From: Amycolatopsis tolypomycina
GTDB lineage: Bacteria; Actinomycetota; Actinomycetes; Mycobacteriales; Pseudonocardiaceae
NCBI RefSeq assembly: GCF_900105945.1
Contig: NZ_FNSO01000004.1
Span: 7,506,001 to 7,570,000, forward strand
Direction: 5' to 3'
DNA length: 64,000 nt
Below, piece after piece: positions 45,339-54,303 of this stretch. Below the pieces are notes generated by a model. It was not told where the DNA came from, made no database searches, and worked only from the letters and a program-made list of their open reading frames with translations. The position numbers and the translations under genes were made by a program. Every line of letters starts with the position of its first letter. The stretch's first letter is position 1.

Positions 45339-46625
45339 CTACGTCGTGGGCGCCCGGTATCGCCAGAAGGCCGGGAGCAGGAACATCGACGCGCACACGA
45401 GCACGATGACCAGCAGGCCACCGACGCTCGCCGCGGCCGCGGTCCCGAACGCGGCGGCACCCCAGCCGTGGGTCAGGTCGGCGATCCGCGGGCCGCCGGC
45501 GACGACGACCGTGAAGACGCCCTGGAGCCGTCCGCGCATCTCGTCGGTGGTCGCGACCTGCAGGATCGCCATCCGGTAGACCGCGCTGACCATGTCCGCG
45601 GCCCCGGCCAGCGCCATGAAGACGACGGCGAGCCACAGCGAGTGCGCGAGCCCGAACGCGGCCACCGCGGCACCCCAGGCACAGATCGCGACGACGACAG
45701 CGACGCCTTGGCGGTGGATGCGCGTCAGCCAGCCGGAGAAGAGCCCGATCAGCATCGCGCCCGCGGGCAGGGCGGCGTAGAGCCAGCCGAGCGCGGGGCC
45801 ACCGCCGGGCGGGTCGCCGAAGGTGCGTTCGGCCATCTCCGGGATCAGCGCGCGCGGCATCCCGAAGACCATGGCGATGATGTCGGCGACGAAGGAGGCC
45901 AGCAGGATCTTCTGCCCGGCGAGGTACTTGAAGCCGTCGACGACGTCCCTGATCCCGGCGCGGCGCGAAGGGCCGTTGAGCGGCGGGATCGAGGGCAGCC
46001 GCCAGACGGCGAAGAGCGTGATGGTCAGGGCGACGACGTCGATCAGGTAGAGGGTGGAGAGGCCGAGGACGGGGATCAGCGCGCCGGCGAGCAGCGGGCC
46101 GAAGACCGCGCCGAAGGTGGACATGGTGGTGTTGAGGGCGTTGGCCGACGGCAGCAGTTCGGCGGGCACGAGCCGCGCCACGACGGCACCGCGGGTGGGC
46201 ATGTTGATCGCGAAGAAGGCCTGGTTGACGGCGAGCAGCCCGAGGACGAGCCAGACGGAGCCGAACTGCGCGAAGGCCTGCAGCCAGAGGAGGCCGGAGG
46301 TGATGGCGACGCCGACGTTGGTGACGAAGAGCAGCTTCCGCCGATCAACGGCATCGGCGACGGCGCCACCCCAGAGCCCGAAGATGAGCAGCGGAACGAG
46401 CGCGACGAGCCCGGTGAGGCCGACGTAGGCGGAGGACCCGGTGAGGTCGAAGACCTGCTTGGGCACGGCAACGGCGGTCAGCTGGGTACCGACGGCGGTG
46501 ACCACAGTGGACAGCCAAAGCCGCCGGAAGGCGGGGATTTTCAGCGGCCGCGTATCGACGATGATGCGGCCGAGGACCTTCCGAATGCCCGAGCGGGGCG
46601 GCAAGGTCCCCGGTTCACCAGTCAC
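45339..46625 (-). CDS. Major facilitator superfamily exporter
   Basis: A 428-residue transporter with about 12 membrane segments, from GTG 46625. It opens with RPLKIPAFRRLWLSTVVTAV, typical of the MFS_3/enterobactin-exporter-like group. The loop motif between segments 2 and 3 reads GGAVADAVDRRKLLFV. Substrate unknown. A CTTAGC-GGG-GCTAAG palindrome sits 11 bp upstream of the start and may be the operator. It is the first gene of a unit with a lipoprotein. Confidence 0.9.
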   Translation of the reverse strand: MTGEPGTLPPRSGIRKVLGRIIVDTRPLKIPAFRRLWLSTVVTAVGTQLTAVAVPKQVFDLTGSSAYVGLTGLVALVPLLIFGLWGGAVADAVDRRKLLFVTNVGVAITSGLLWLQAFAQFGSVWLVLGLLAVNQAFFAINMPTRGAVVARLVPAELLPSANALNTTMSTFGAVFGPLLAGALIPVLGLSTLYLIDVVALTITLFAVWRLPSIPPLNGPSRRAGIRDVVDGFKYLAGQKILLASFVADIIAMVFGMPRALIPEMAERTFGDPPGGGPALGWLYAALPAGAMLIGLFSGWLTRIHRQGVAVVVAICAWGAAVAAFGLAHSLWLAVVFMALAGAADMVSAVYRMAILQVATTDEMRGRLQGVFTVVVAGGPRIADLTHGWGAAAFGTAAAASVGGLLVIVLVCASMFLLPAFWRYRAPTT

Positions 46626-46635
46626 GACACATCAG

Positions 46636-46650
46636 CTTAGCGGGGCTAAG
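46636..46650. promoter_or_regulatory. Palindrome upstream of the MFS exporter
   Basis: CTTAGC-GGG-GCTAAG, perfect 6-bp arms, 11 bp upstream of the GTG start. Likely a repressor site or part of the promoter; no regulator gene is adjacent. Confidence 0.45.
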
Positions 46651-46683
46651 TATCTCCGCGCAGGTGATTTACCTCGCCCCGGC

Positions 46684-46733
46684 GAGCGCCCCAATGTGGC
46701 GTTCGGTGCGTCCAACGCAACCAACGCCACATT
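46684..46733. terminator. Left part of a terminator hairpin split by the IS5-type element
   Basis: The left arm GAGCGCCCCAATGTGGCGTT (46684-46703) is followed by a 19-nt loop and only 11 bases of the right arm (46723-46733). The other 9 bases lie beyond the inserted element at 47687-47695. Joined, the arms pair perfectly over 20 bp. The hairpin originally closed the pdxH transcript. Confidence 0.9.
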
Positions 46734-47683
46734 GAGGTTTTCTCAGTAGCGGCCGTGGTGTTCGTGGTGGGTGAGGACGAGGGCTGCTTGGACGATGTGG
46801 CCGATGCGGTGTGGGCAGAGGGTGATTCGTTGGAGTGCTGACCAGCGGGTTTTGAGGAGTGCCATGGCGCGTTCACCCAGGGCGCGGGCCCGGGCGTGCA
46901 GCAGGTTGTGGACCCGTTGCCGGGCGTTGAGGGGTGGTTGACCTGCGGTTTTCTTGAACGGGGTGAGGATGCCGATCCCGGCGGCGTGGTAGGCCTTGTC
47001 GGCCAGAGTTCTCAGGCCCTGGCCCGCGGCGGCGGTCAACGCACCGACGATCCCGTGGTCGCGGGCGGCGGAGAGGTCGTTGCGGGAGCCGGGCAGCACC
47101 GCCGAGACCCACAACGGGAACCCGTCCGGGCTGGCCAGGAACTGGATGTTCCCGCCGAAGGCGCGGTGCTTGCCCGAGTACCACAGGTGCACGATCCGGC
47201 CACGGTTCTTACCTTTGGTTTTGATCGTGGTCGCCGCGACCCGGTCACACGGGATCAGGGTGCCGTCCAGGATCACGTGTGTGTCACCGGCGGCGTGCCG
47301 CTCGCGCAGGACCTGATGCAGGTCCGGGGCCTGGGCGGCGAGGGCGGTGATGGCTTCGTGCAGGTAGCGGTAGGCGGTGGCGATGCTGATGCGATGGTCG
47401 GCCGCCAGCCGGTGCAGGGGGGTGGCGTCGCGGAACCAGCGCAGCACCAGCACCGCCTGCCAGTACGGGGTCAACGCGCGCCGGCCCCGGCGGGTGCCAC
47501 GCCGCCGACGCTCGGTGTGCAGGACACGGGCAACGAACCAGACCAGTTCACGCGCCACATCGAGGGTGGCACCATAATTGATCACGTGGGGCCTCTGGAA
47601 CCTCGGACTTGATCTTCGCAAATCCAGTCCTACCAGGGGCCCCACGCCTCATCCACACACCACACCGCTACTGAGAAAACCTC
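46734..47683. mobile_element. IS5-family insertion sequence, complete
   Basis: A 950-bp element with perfect 19-bp terminal repeats GAGGTTTTCTCAGTAGCGG (46734-46752 and, complemented, 47665-47683) and a 3-bp ATT duplication (46731-46733 and 47684-47686). It interrupts a terminator hairpin between pdxH and the MFS gene. Perfect ends and an intact transposase indicate a young insertion. Confidence 0.93.
46743..47645 (-). CDS. IS5-family transposase (HTH_Tnp_4 plus DDE_Tnp_4)
   Basis: Up to 300 residues. An N-terminal helix-turn-helix of the DDE superfamily (DHRISIATAYRYLHEAI) is followed by the catalytic core: THVILDGTLIPCDR with the first Asp, LWVSAVLPGSRNDLSAARDH, TLADKAYHAAGIGI with the second Asp, and HARARALGERAMALLKTRW with the Glu. 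The start may be the first in-frame codon at 47645 or a GTG about 20 codons later (MINYGATLDVAREL). No disruption is seen. Confidence 0.9.
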   Translation of the reverse strand: MGPLVGLDLRRSSPRFQRPHVINYGATLDVARELVWFVARVLHTERRRRGTRRGRRALTPYWQAVLVLRWFRDATPLHRLAADHRISIATAYRYLHEAITALAAQAPDLHQVLRERHAAGDTHVILDGTLIPCDRVAATTIKTKGKNRGRIVHLWYSGKHRAFGGNIQFLASPDGFPLWVSAVLPGSRNDLSAARDHGIVGALTAAAGQGLRTLADKAYHAAGIGILTPFKKTAGQPPLNARQRVHNLLHARARALGERAMALLKTRWSALQRITLCPHRIGHIVQAALVLTHHEHHGRY

Positions 47684-47700
47684 ATTGGGGCGCTCGGGGC

Positions 47701-48384
47701 TCAGGGGGCGACGCGCTCGATGTGCCACCCGTCGTCGTTGCGCACGTACCGCAGCCGGTCGTGCATCCGGTCTTCCCGCCCCTGCCAGAACTCGACCAGG
47801 TCCGGCCGGATCCGCCAGCCGCCCCAGTGTGGCGGTGCCGGGATGTGCTCCACGTCCGCGAAGCGCCGCTCGATCCCGTGCAGCGCGTTGTCCAGCGCGC
47901 GGCGGCCGTCGACCACGCGGGACTGCGGTGACGCCCAGGCGCCCAGCTGCGAACCGCGCGGACGCTGGGCCCAGTACTCCGCCGTCTCCTTGACGCCGAC
48001 CTTCTCGACCTCGCCGCGGACGTGGACCTGGCGGTGCAGCGCGTACCAGGGGAACGTCACCGACGCGTACCGGGTCGCCGTCAGGTCGTGGCTCTTCGAT
48101 GACGTGTAGTTCGTGTAGAACACGACGCCGCGGTCGTCGAGGCCCTTGCACAGGACCGTGCGGGACGACGGGCGGCCTTCGGCGTCCGCCGTCGCCAGCA
48201 CCATGGCGTTCGGCTCCGCGATGCCCGCCGCGACCGCCTGGTTCAGCCAGCCCTGCAGCTGATCGGTCCAGGTGGCGGCGAGCGCGGTTTCGTCGAACGC
48301 CGCGCCGTCGTAGGCCACGCGCATTCCGGGAAGGCGTACTACGGCGTCTTCCACCTGGTCCTCGATCTCCGGCATCATCGCCAA
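47701..48384 (-). CDS. pdxH: Pyridoxamine 5'-phosphate oxidase
   Basis: A 227-residue FMN enzyme making pyridoxal 5'-phosphate. Seen: EPNAMVLATADAEGRPSSRT and VLCKGLDDRGVVFYTNYTS with FMN and substrate contacts, YWAQRPRGSQLGAWASPQS, and the C-terminal HDRLRYVRNDDGWHIERVAP. It matches the family length. Its terminator hairpin was split by the IS5-type insertion just downstream, so its transcript may now read into the element. Confidence 0.93.
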   Translation of the reverse strand: MAMMPEIEDQVEDAVVRLPGMRVAYDGAAFDETALAATWTDQLQGWLNQAVAAGIAEPNAMVLATADAEGRPSSRTVLCKGLDDRGVVFYTNYTSSKSHDLTATRYASVTFPWYALHRQVHVRGEVEKVGVKETAEYWAQRPRGSQLGAWASPQSRVVDGRRALDNALHGIERRFADVEHIPAPPHWGGWRIRPDLVEFWQGREDRMHDRLRYVRNDDGWHIERVAP

Positions 48385-48598
48385 ACCTCCACGCCCGGTC
48401 GGGGCATCAGTCGACTTCGGCTTTAGGGCACGTTAGGGCCTCGGGACCGGCAGCGGAACCCACCTAACGGTGACACCCGCCACCACCACGACGTAACCGC
48501 TGGACAACAAGCCGTAACCGGCGCGTTACCTCCTGGACCAGGATCGATACAGGACGCACCTACCTTCGGCCCGTTCCCCACCACCCCCGGAGGCAGGC

Positions 48599-50272
48599 AT
48601 GACCGAGACCCTGTCCAGCGCCGAAAAGAGCGCCCCGCCGAAACGCCGGTACGCGCCGCTCGCGGCGAACGAAAACCGCGAGGACTACTCGCTGCGCTTC
48701 GCCGCTCATTCGTTCCGGAAATGGTCCCCGTTCGTGGTCGCGACGACGGCGCTGGGCGGCATCGCCTACCTCGCCGACTTCGCCATCGGCGCCAGCATCG
48801 TCCTCTCCTACGGCTTCACCTCCGGCGTGCTGGCGATCCTCGCCGCGGCCGTCGTCATCTTCGTGACCGGCGTGCCCATCGCGGCCGCCTGCGCGAAGTC
48901 CGGAGTGGACATGGACCTGCTGACCCGCGGAGCCGGCTTCGGCTACTTCGGTTCGACGCTGACCTCGCTCGTGTACGCGAGCTTCACCGTCATCTTCTTC
49001 TCGCTCGAGGGCTCGATCATGGGCCAGGCCTTCGAGCTCGCCCTCGGCATCCCGCTGCCCATCGGCTACCTGCTCGCCACGCTCATCGTGCTGCCCTTCG
49101 CGCTCTACGGCATGGGCGCGGTCGCGAAGATGCAGACCTGGACGCAGCCGCTGTGGATCGCCGGCCTGGTGCTGCCGTTCGTCGTCGTGCTGGTCCGGGA
49201 GCCCGGCAAGTTCGCCGAGTTCACCCAGTTCGGGGGTACCGAGGGGGCCGGCGCCGGGTTCTCGGCGATCGGGTTCGGCTTCGGCATGGGTGTCGCGCTG
49301 TCGCTGATCGGGCAGATCGGCGAACAGGCCGACTACCTGCGGTTCATGCCCGAAAAGACGGCGGAGAACAAGCGGTCGTGGTGGGCCGCCGTGCTCGCCG
49401 CCGGGCCCGGCTGGGTGCTCCTCGGCGCCGCGAAGCAGATCGGCGGCGCGCTGCTGGCCTTCCTCGCGCTCGGCGTCGTCGGGAAGACGCACGCGCTGGA
49501 GCCGATCGCGCCGTACCTCGAAGCGGTGAAGCCGGCGCTCGGGCCGGTGGCGCTGACGTTCGCCGCGCTGTTCGTCGTCGTCTCGCAGATCAAGATCAAC
49601 ACGACGAACGCCTACTCCGGCTCGCTGTCGTTCGCGAACTTCTTCTCCCGCGTGCTGCACAAGCACCCCGGCCGGGTCTGGTACGTGCTGGTCAACTGCG
49701 GGATCGCGCTCGCGCTGATGGAGTTCGGCGCGTTCGGGTTCCTCAACAAGATCCTCGGCTTCTACTCGAACGTCGCCATCGCGTGGATCGGCGCCGTCTG
49801 CGCCGACCTGGTGATCGCCAAGCCGCTGGGCCTCTCGCCGCGCTACATCGAGTTCAAGCGGGCCTACCTGCACAAGATCAACCCGGTCGGGTTCGGCTCG
49901 ATGGTGGTCGCGTCGGCGGTGTCGATCGTGGCGTACTTCGGCGCGTTCGGGCAGTTCCTGGCCGCGTTCAGCCCGCTGCTCGCGCTGGTCATCGCCGTCG
50001 TCCTGGTGCCGGTGCTGGCCGTGGCGACGAAGGGGAAGTACTACCTGGCGCGGGAGAACACCGTCGCCGGCCCGGACTCCGACGTCGACCTGCGCGCGAC
50101 GCACACCTGCTCGGTCTGCGGCGACCCGTACGAGCTGCCGGACGTCGCCGACTGCGCGAAGCAGGACGGCCCGATCTGCTCGCTGTGCTGCACGCTCGAC
50201 AACACCTGCCACGACGTGTGCCAGACGACCGGCCCGGTCGCGCTCGGCCTGCCCACGGTCCGGACGCCGTGA
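48599..50272 (+). CDS. NCS1-family purine/cytosine permease with C-terminal cysteine-rich domain
   Basis: A 557-residue transporter: about 12 membrane segments in the first 490 residues, of the nucleobase:cation symporter-1 type (LTRGAGFGYFGSTLTSLVYA and KINTTNAYSGSLSFANFF are family blocks). The last 55 residues form a soluble tail with eight cysteines and a His: CSVC near residue 504, then DVADC, GPICSLCCTLD and CHDVC. The tail looks like a metal-binding or redox domain. I recall a similar PICSLCC-type block in permease-linked sensor kinases. Substrate is probably a nucleobase or related compound. Confidence 0.88.
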   Translation: MTETLSSAEKSAPPKRRYAPLAANENREDYSLRFAAHSFRKWSPFVVATTALGGIAYLADFAIGASIVLSYGFTSGVLAILAAAVVIFVTGVPIAAACAKSGVDMDLLTRGAGFGYFGSTLTSLVYASFTVIFFSLEGSIMGQAFELALGIPLPIGYLLATLIVLPFALYGMGAVAKMQTWTQPLWIAGLVLPFVVVLVREPGKFAEFTQFGGTEGAGAGFSAIGFGFGMGVALSLIGQIGEQADYLRFMPEKTAENKRSWWAAVLAAGPGWVLLGAAKQIGGALLAFLALGVVGKTHALEPIAPYLEAVKPALGPVALTFAALFVVVSQIKINTTNAYSGSLSFANFFSRVLHKHPGRVWYVLVNCGIALALMEFGAFGFLNKILGFYSNVAIAWIGAVCADLVIAKPLGLSPRYIEFKRAYLHKINPVGFGSMVVASAVSIVAYFGAFGQFLAAFSPLLALVIAVVLVPVLAVATKGKYYLARENTVAGPDSDVDLRATHTCSVCGDPYELPDVADCAKQDGPICSLCCTLDNTCHDVCQTTGPVALGLPTVRTP

Positions 50273-50276
50273 CGTC

Positions 50277-50323
50277 CGTGAGGGCCCTTTCCCGGCACCG
50301 ACTGCCGGGAAAGGGCCCTCACG
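50277..50323. terminator. Perfect 21-bp hairpin, CGTGAG class
   Basis: Stem 50277-50297 with 50303-50323, no mismatches, and a 5-nt loop. It starts 5 bp after the permease stop and lies between convergent genes. Confidence 0.85.
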
Positions 50324-50365
50324 TGAGCCGGCCTCCCCCCGGTTCCCCCTCCCGGCTCGACTCCT

Positions 50366-51028
50366 TCACGTTCGAGGGTGCCCCGGGGTTGCCCGGGAGT
50401 CCCGGGATTTTTCCGGCCGCATGATGGCCGCCAGCATCAACGCGCGCAGCTCCGCGCCGACGTCCTCCACCGGCAGCGGCGGCTCGTGCGCCTGCCACTC
50501 GCGCAGCAGGCCGGTGGCCGCGCCGACCAGGGCGATCGCCGTCAGCCGGTAGTTGCGGTCGGGCGCCGCGCCGTGCTCGGCCGCGCGGCGCGCCTCCGTC
50601 TCGATGAAGGTCGCCCAGCGGTCCACCCACACCTGGTGCTGCTCCTCCAGCTCCGCGCTGACGCCGACGGCTTCGACGTAGTTGAGCCGCGGCAGGCGCG
50701 GGTCGACGGTGACCGTGTCGATGAAGACGTCGAGCAGCGTGGCGATCCGGGTGACGGCGTCGGCTTCGGCGACCTTGTCGAGCGCGGCGGTGACGTGCTC
50801 CAGCGCGAGGCTGTTGATCCGGTCGTGCAGCGTGCGCAGGACGTCTTCCTTGCCGGTGAACTCCTCGTAGAAGTTCCGCGTGGACACCCCGGCGCGGGCG
50901 CACACCTCGGTGATCTTCGTCTGCCGGAAGCCGGCCGAGGTGAACAGCTCGAGGCCGGCCGCGAGCAGCCGCTCACGGCGGTCGGCGCGGCGTTGTTCGG
51001 GGGCGACGCCGCCGTACGTGCGAGCCAA
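50366..51028 (-). CDS. TetR-family regulator
   Basis: A 220-residue regulator from TTG 51028, chosen because GGAGGAG lies upstream. The helix-turn-helix is TKITEVCARAGVSTRNFYEEF. It converges on the permease gene and is divergent from the secreted lipase gene across 89 bp, so the lipase is the more likely target. The C-terminal domain has no recognised ligand signature. Confidence 0.87.
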   Translation of the reverse strand: MARTYGGVAPEQRRADRRERLLAAGLELFTSAGFRQTKITEVCARAGVSTRNFYEEFTGKEDVLRTLHDRINSLALEHVTAALDKVAEADAVTRIATLLDVFIDTVTVDPRLPRLNYVEAVGVSAELEEQHQVWVDRWATFIETEARRAAEHGAAPDRNYRLTAIALVGAATGLLREWQAHEPPLPVEDVGAELRALMLAAIMRPEKSRDSRATPGHPRT

Positions 51029-51117
51029 CGGTTGTCTCCTCCTTCTGAGGGATTGCCGGATCCTACCGGCCTGGCTAAATTGTGAAAACCTCGATTACCA
51101 AACAACCGGAGGCAACG

Positions 51118-52218
51118 ATGCTTCGTCGGTTACTGGTCGCCGTCGCGCTCCTTTTCGTGACAGCCGCCCCCACGGCGCACGCGGAGCCGGGTGTCCTGTT
51201 GGAACAGAAGCCGACGACGGTGTTCGTCGGCCCGTTCCCGGCTCCCGTCAAGGCCTGGCACCTGCTGTACCGCTCGACCTCGGCGACCGGCGAGCCGAAC
51301 GCCGTCTCCGGCACGCTGCTGGTGCCGCCGACGCCGTGGCTGCGCGGCGGCCCGCGGCCCCTGATCACGTACGCGGTGGGCACGCACGGCCTCGGCGACC
51401 AGTGCGCGCCGTCGAACCTGCTGGCCCACGGCATCGAGAACGAGAGCGCGCTGCTGGCGCAGGCGTTGTCGCAGGGCTGGGCCGTCGTGGTCACCGACTA
51501 CGAAGGGCTCGGCACGCCGGGCACGCACACGTACGCGGTCGGGCAGTCCGAAGGCCGCGCGGTGCTCGACGCGGCACGGGCCGCCTCCCGGGTGGCCGGC
51601 GCGGGCCTGTCCCCGTCCGGCCCGGTGGGCGTGTTCGGGTATTCGCAGGGCGGGCAGGCCGCGGCGTGGGCGGCCGAGCTGCAGGGGACGTACGCGCCTT
51701 CGCTGAACGTGGTCGGGGTGGCGGCCGGCGGTGTCCCTGCCGACCTGAACGCGGTGTTCGCGTCCAACGACGGCGGCGCGGCGTTCGGCTTGGTGCTGGG
51801 CGCGGCCACGGGCTTCGCGGCGGCGTACCCGGACGTGCCGTTCGCGTCGATCCTCAACGACCGCGGCCGCGAGGCGGTGGCCAGGGTGTCGAAGGCGTGC
51901 ACGGTGGAGCTGGGCGCGGCGGCACCGTTCGCGCACCTGCAGGACTTCGTGACGGTGCCGGACCCGATCCACGAGCCCCACTGGCAGGCGCGGCTCGCGG
52001 AGAACTACCTGGGCACGACGGCCCCGAAGCCGCCGGTGTACCTGTACCACGGGACGTTGGACGAGCTGATCCCGTTCAGCGTCGGCACGGCGTTGCGCGA
52101 CCGCTGGAAGTCCTTGGGCGCGAAGGTGACGTGGCAGGAGTTCCCGCTGCTGGAGCACATCGGGGGCGTGTCGATCGGCGGCCCGGCGGCGATGACCTGG
52201 CTGGGCACCAAGTTCTGA
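51118..52218 (+). CDS. Secreted lipase-like alpha/beta hydrolase
   Basis: A 366-residue protein with a signal peptide (MLRRLLVAVALLFVTAAP, cleavage near AHA). The nucleophile elbow is VFGYSQGGQAAAW (G-x-S-x-G). The likely acid lies in HGTLDELIP and the His in PLLEHIGG. The pattern fits the secretory lipase (LIP) family. It follows a GGAGG site at ATG 51118. Divergent from a TetR gene. It probably degrades lipids or esters outside the cell. Confidence 0.87.
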   Translation: MLRRLLVAVALLFVTAAPTAHAEPGVLLEQKPTTVFVGPFPAPVKAWHLLYRSTSATGEPNAVSGTLLVPPTPWLRGGPRPLITYAVGTHGLGDQCAPSNLLAHGIENESALLAQALSQGWAVVVTDYEGLGTPGTHTYAVGQSEGRAVLDAARAASRVAGAGLSPSGPVGVFGYSQGGQAAAWAAELQGTYAPSLNVVGVAAGGVPADLNAVFASNDGGAAFGLVLGAATGFAAAYPDVPFASILNDRGREAVARVSKACTVELGAAAPFAHLQDFVTVPDPIHEPHWQARLAENYLGTTAPKPPVYLYHGTLDELIPFSVGTALRDRWKSLGAKVTWQEFPLLEHIGGVSIGGPAAMTWLGTKF

Positions 52219-52222
52219 AAAC

Positions 52223-52244
52223 TGTCGGTGCCCCCCGGTAGCGT
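52223..52244 (+). promoter_or_regulatory. PafBC-type DNA-damage promoter motif, full match
   Basis: TGTCGGTG, 8 bases (CCCCCCGG), then TAGCGT: a full match to the RecA-independent damage promoter TGTCRGTG-N8-TAnnnT known from mycobacteria. It starts 5 bp after the lipase stop and points rightward, antisense to ureD. No gene in the right direction follows. Confidence 0.6.
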
Positions 52245-52260
52245 GGAAAACGGGGGCTGC

Positions 52261-52956
52261 TCAGAACGGCCGCAGCGCGGTGACCGCGTCCGGGGCAAGG
52301 GAAGTGGTGAGGGTGCCGCCCGCAGCGAGGGGGCTGCGGGACCACCACTCACCCGACGCCGCCGGCCGTTCCGGCCCGCCGACCTCCAGGTCCGTGGCCA
52401 GCACCCGGCGGCCCGCCAGCACGGCCAAGCTCCCGTCCAAGCCCGCGTCCCCCACCGAAAGCGTCTGCCGGAGCACCGGAGTCCCGGCCCGGACCACGTC
52501 CAAAGTGGTCACCAGCGAGCCCGGCTTCTCCCCGGCCCGCCCCAGCACCAGCACCTCGCGCGTGTGCAGATACGCATCAGGCGCCAGCAAGGCCCGGAAC
52601 ACCGCGTGGTGCCGGGCCCGCGCGGTGATCACCGTCGGCTCGGGCAGATACTCCAACGAACCGCCATCCTCCACCACCACATCCACAGTGGACAGTGACG
52701 ACTCACCGTGCAGGCCGGGCAGAGCCAACGTGGCCGCCACCCCCGACAGCCGGAGAGAGGCGCCCGGTCCGACGTGGACGGACAACAGCAGGTCGTCCCC
52801 GCCCAGCGGCGACGTCGCCGAGTTGACCAGGTGCACCACGGCCGTCGAACCCGGACGTCGCCGCGGGAACAACGTCAGCGGCGCCATCGAACGCAGCTCC
52901 CGCAGCACCGTCCGCGTACCGTCGAAGCACGCGGTCAGCCGGGCGTGGGCCTTCAC
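52261..52956 (-). CDS. ureD: Urease accessory protein UreD
   Basis: A 231-residue chaperone for urease activation, at the end of the operon. Start GTG 52956 overlaps the ureG stop (GTGA). Seen: [30 protein letters not shown] (split: [19 protein letters not shown] and LLLSVHVG), a UreD/UreH signature, and a beta-rich body. It is at the short end for the family and rather alanine/leucine-rich. It forms the UreDFG complex that delivers nickel and CO2 to the active site. Confidence 0.88.
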   Translation of the reverse strand: MKAHARLTACFDGTRTVLRELRSMAPLTLFPRRRPGSTAVVHLVNSATSPLGGDDLLLSVHVGPGASLRLSGVAATLALPGLHGESSLSTVDVVVEDGGSLEYLPEPTVITARARHHAVFRALLAPDAYLHTREVLVLGRAGEKPGSLVTTLDVVRAGTPVLRQTLSVGDAGLDGSLAVLAGRRVLATDLEVGGPERPAASGEWWSRSPLAAGGTLTTSLAPDAVTALRPF

Positions 52957-53642
52957 AGCAGCGAACGGACCCAGTCGGCCACCGCCGGCGCGTCCGGGGT
53001 GTCCACAAGGGACTGTGTGATCACCGGCAACGAGCCGCGCATCCGGTGCGCGTCCGACGTCATCACTTCCATGTCCGCGCCGACCAGGTGGGCGATGTCG
53101 ATCTTGTTGATCACCAGCAGGTCCGCCGTCGTGACGCCGGGGCCGCCCTTGCGCGGCACCTTGTCGCCGCCCGCGACGTCGACCACGAAGATCTGGCTGT
53201 CCGCCAGGCCGCGGCTGAACACCGCCGTCAGGTTGTCGCCGCCGCTCTCGATGATCACCAGGTCGAGGCCGGGGAACTTCTCCTCCAGCCGCTCGACCGC
53301 GTCGAGGTTCGCGGTGATGTCGTCGCGGATCGCCGTGTGCGGGCACGCGCCCGTCTGCACCGCCTCGATCCGCTCCGGGTCCAGCACCCCCGCGCGACGC
53401 AGGAAGTCCGCGTCTTCGGTCGTGTAGATGTCGTTCGTGACGACGGCGAGCCGGATCTCGTCGCCGAGTGCGCGGCACAGCGCCGCGGTCAGCGCCGTCT
53501 TGCCCGAGCCGACCGGGCCGCCGATGCCGATCCGGTAAGCGCGGCCCGCGGTGGGTGCGGCGTCGTAGTGGTCGGGTTCCGCCGCCGTCGGGTCGAAGTT
53601 GACCTCGTGGAAGTGCCCGTGACCGTGGCCTTCAGCTGGCAA
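52953..53642 (-). CDS. ureG: Urease accessory GTPase UreG
   Basis: A 229-residue SIMIBI-class GTPase. A His-rich N-terminus ([13 protein letters not shown]) may store nickel. The P-loop [20 protein letters not shown], the metal-linked motif [11 protein letters not shown], the [14 protein letters not shown] and [14 protein letters not shown]-contact motifs follow. The likely start is TTG 53642, which overlaps the 3' end of ureF by 11 bp with GAGG upstream; no ATG or GTG fits. Confidence 0.9.
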   Translation of the reverse strand: MPAEGHGHGHFHEVNFDPTAAEPDHYDAAPTAGRAYRIGIGGPVGSGKTALTAALCRALGDEIRLAVVTNDIYTTEDADFLRRAGVLDPERIEAVQTGACPHTAIRDDITANLDAVERLEEKFPGLDLVIIESGGDNLTAVFSRGLADSQIFVVDVAGGDKVPRKGGPGVTTADLLVINKIDIAHLVGADMEVMTSDAHRMRGSLPVITQSLVDTPDAPAVADWVRSLL

Positions 53643-54303
53643 AGAGACGCACCTCTTCCTGGTGGTGCCGGGCGTGCGCCTCGGCGAACAGATCCAACGC
53701 CGGCGACCCCGGCGACGGCAGTGCCGCCGGGTCGTCACCGGCCACGGCAGCGGCTTCCGCACAGACGGAAGCAAGATCCAGACGGGCAACGACGGCGTTG
53801 ACGGCGAACGGGTCCAGCCCCAGCAGCCGGACCGCGGCACTCGCCGGGCCGCTCACCGACAGGTAGGCGGCCGCCATCGCGGCGTCGTACGGCGTCCCGC
53901 CCGCGACACCGACCAGCGCACCCAGGATGATCGGGTGGTGTGGCCGCGGCGTCTCGGCCAGCAGACCCGCCAAGACAGGCGAAGGCCACGCGATCCGCCC
54001 GGCCCGCGCGGTCCCGCGGCCTTGGGCGCGCGAAGCCTCGCGCTGCGCGAGCGACGGGGTGCGCGCATCCAGCTCACTGTCCAAAAGCGACCAGTTCCCC
54101 TGGTTGACCGCAGCGTGCGCCGCAGCCGCCGCGAACACCGCCGCCAGGGAACCCGCCGTCCGCAACCGTCCGGAAAGGAATCCCGGCAGGTCGCGCACCG
54201 ACGTGACCAGGCGGCGGGAAACGACCTCCTCCAACCCGCCACTGTGGACGTGACCGCCGCCGGGAAACCGGGAGTCCGCGAGAATCAGTGCCGAAAGGTC
54301 CAT
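53632..54303 (-). CDS. ureF: Urease accessory protein UreF
   Basis: A 223-residue all-helical accessory protein. The N-terminus [20 protein letters not shown] and [13 protein letters not shown] are UreF-like, as is the tail [20 protein letters not shown]. It starts one base inside the ureC stop (TGATG) and is translationally coupled. UreF scaffolds the activation complex and gates UreG. Confidence 0.88.
   Translation of the reverse strand: MDLSALILADSRFPGGGHVHSGGLEEVVSRRLVTSVRDLPGFLSGRLRTAGSLAAVFAAAAAHAAVNQGNWSLLDSELDARTPSLAQREASRAQGRGTARAGRIAWPSPVLAGLLAETPRPHHPIILGALVGVAGGTPYDAAMAAAYLSVSGPASAAVRLLGLDPFAVNAVVARLDLASVCAEAAAVAGDDPAALPSPGSPALDLFAEAHARHHQEEVRLFAS

Noticed and set aside
45237..46640. 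A long plus-strand frame rich in D, E, R and G
   Set aside because: It is a mirror of the MFS exporter, which has proper membrane segments. The mirror product is low-complexity charged sequence without a domain.
48560..50212. A 550-codon minus-strand frame opposite the NCS1 permease
   Set aside because: Same mirror effect; its Arg/Glu/His-rich product has no domain and the plus strand is a clear transporter.
52261..53478. A long frame suggesting a UreG-UreD fusion
   Set aside because: The upstream part is ureG in the wrong frame. ureD has a GTG start at 52956 that overlaps the ureG stop.
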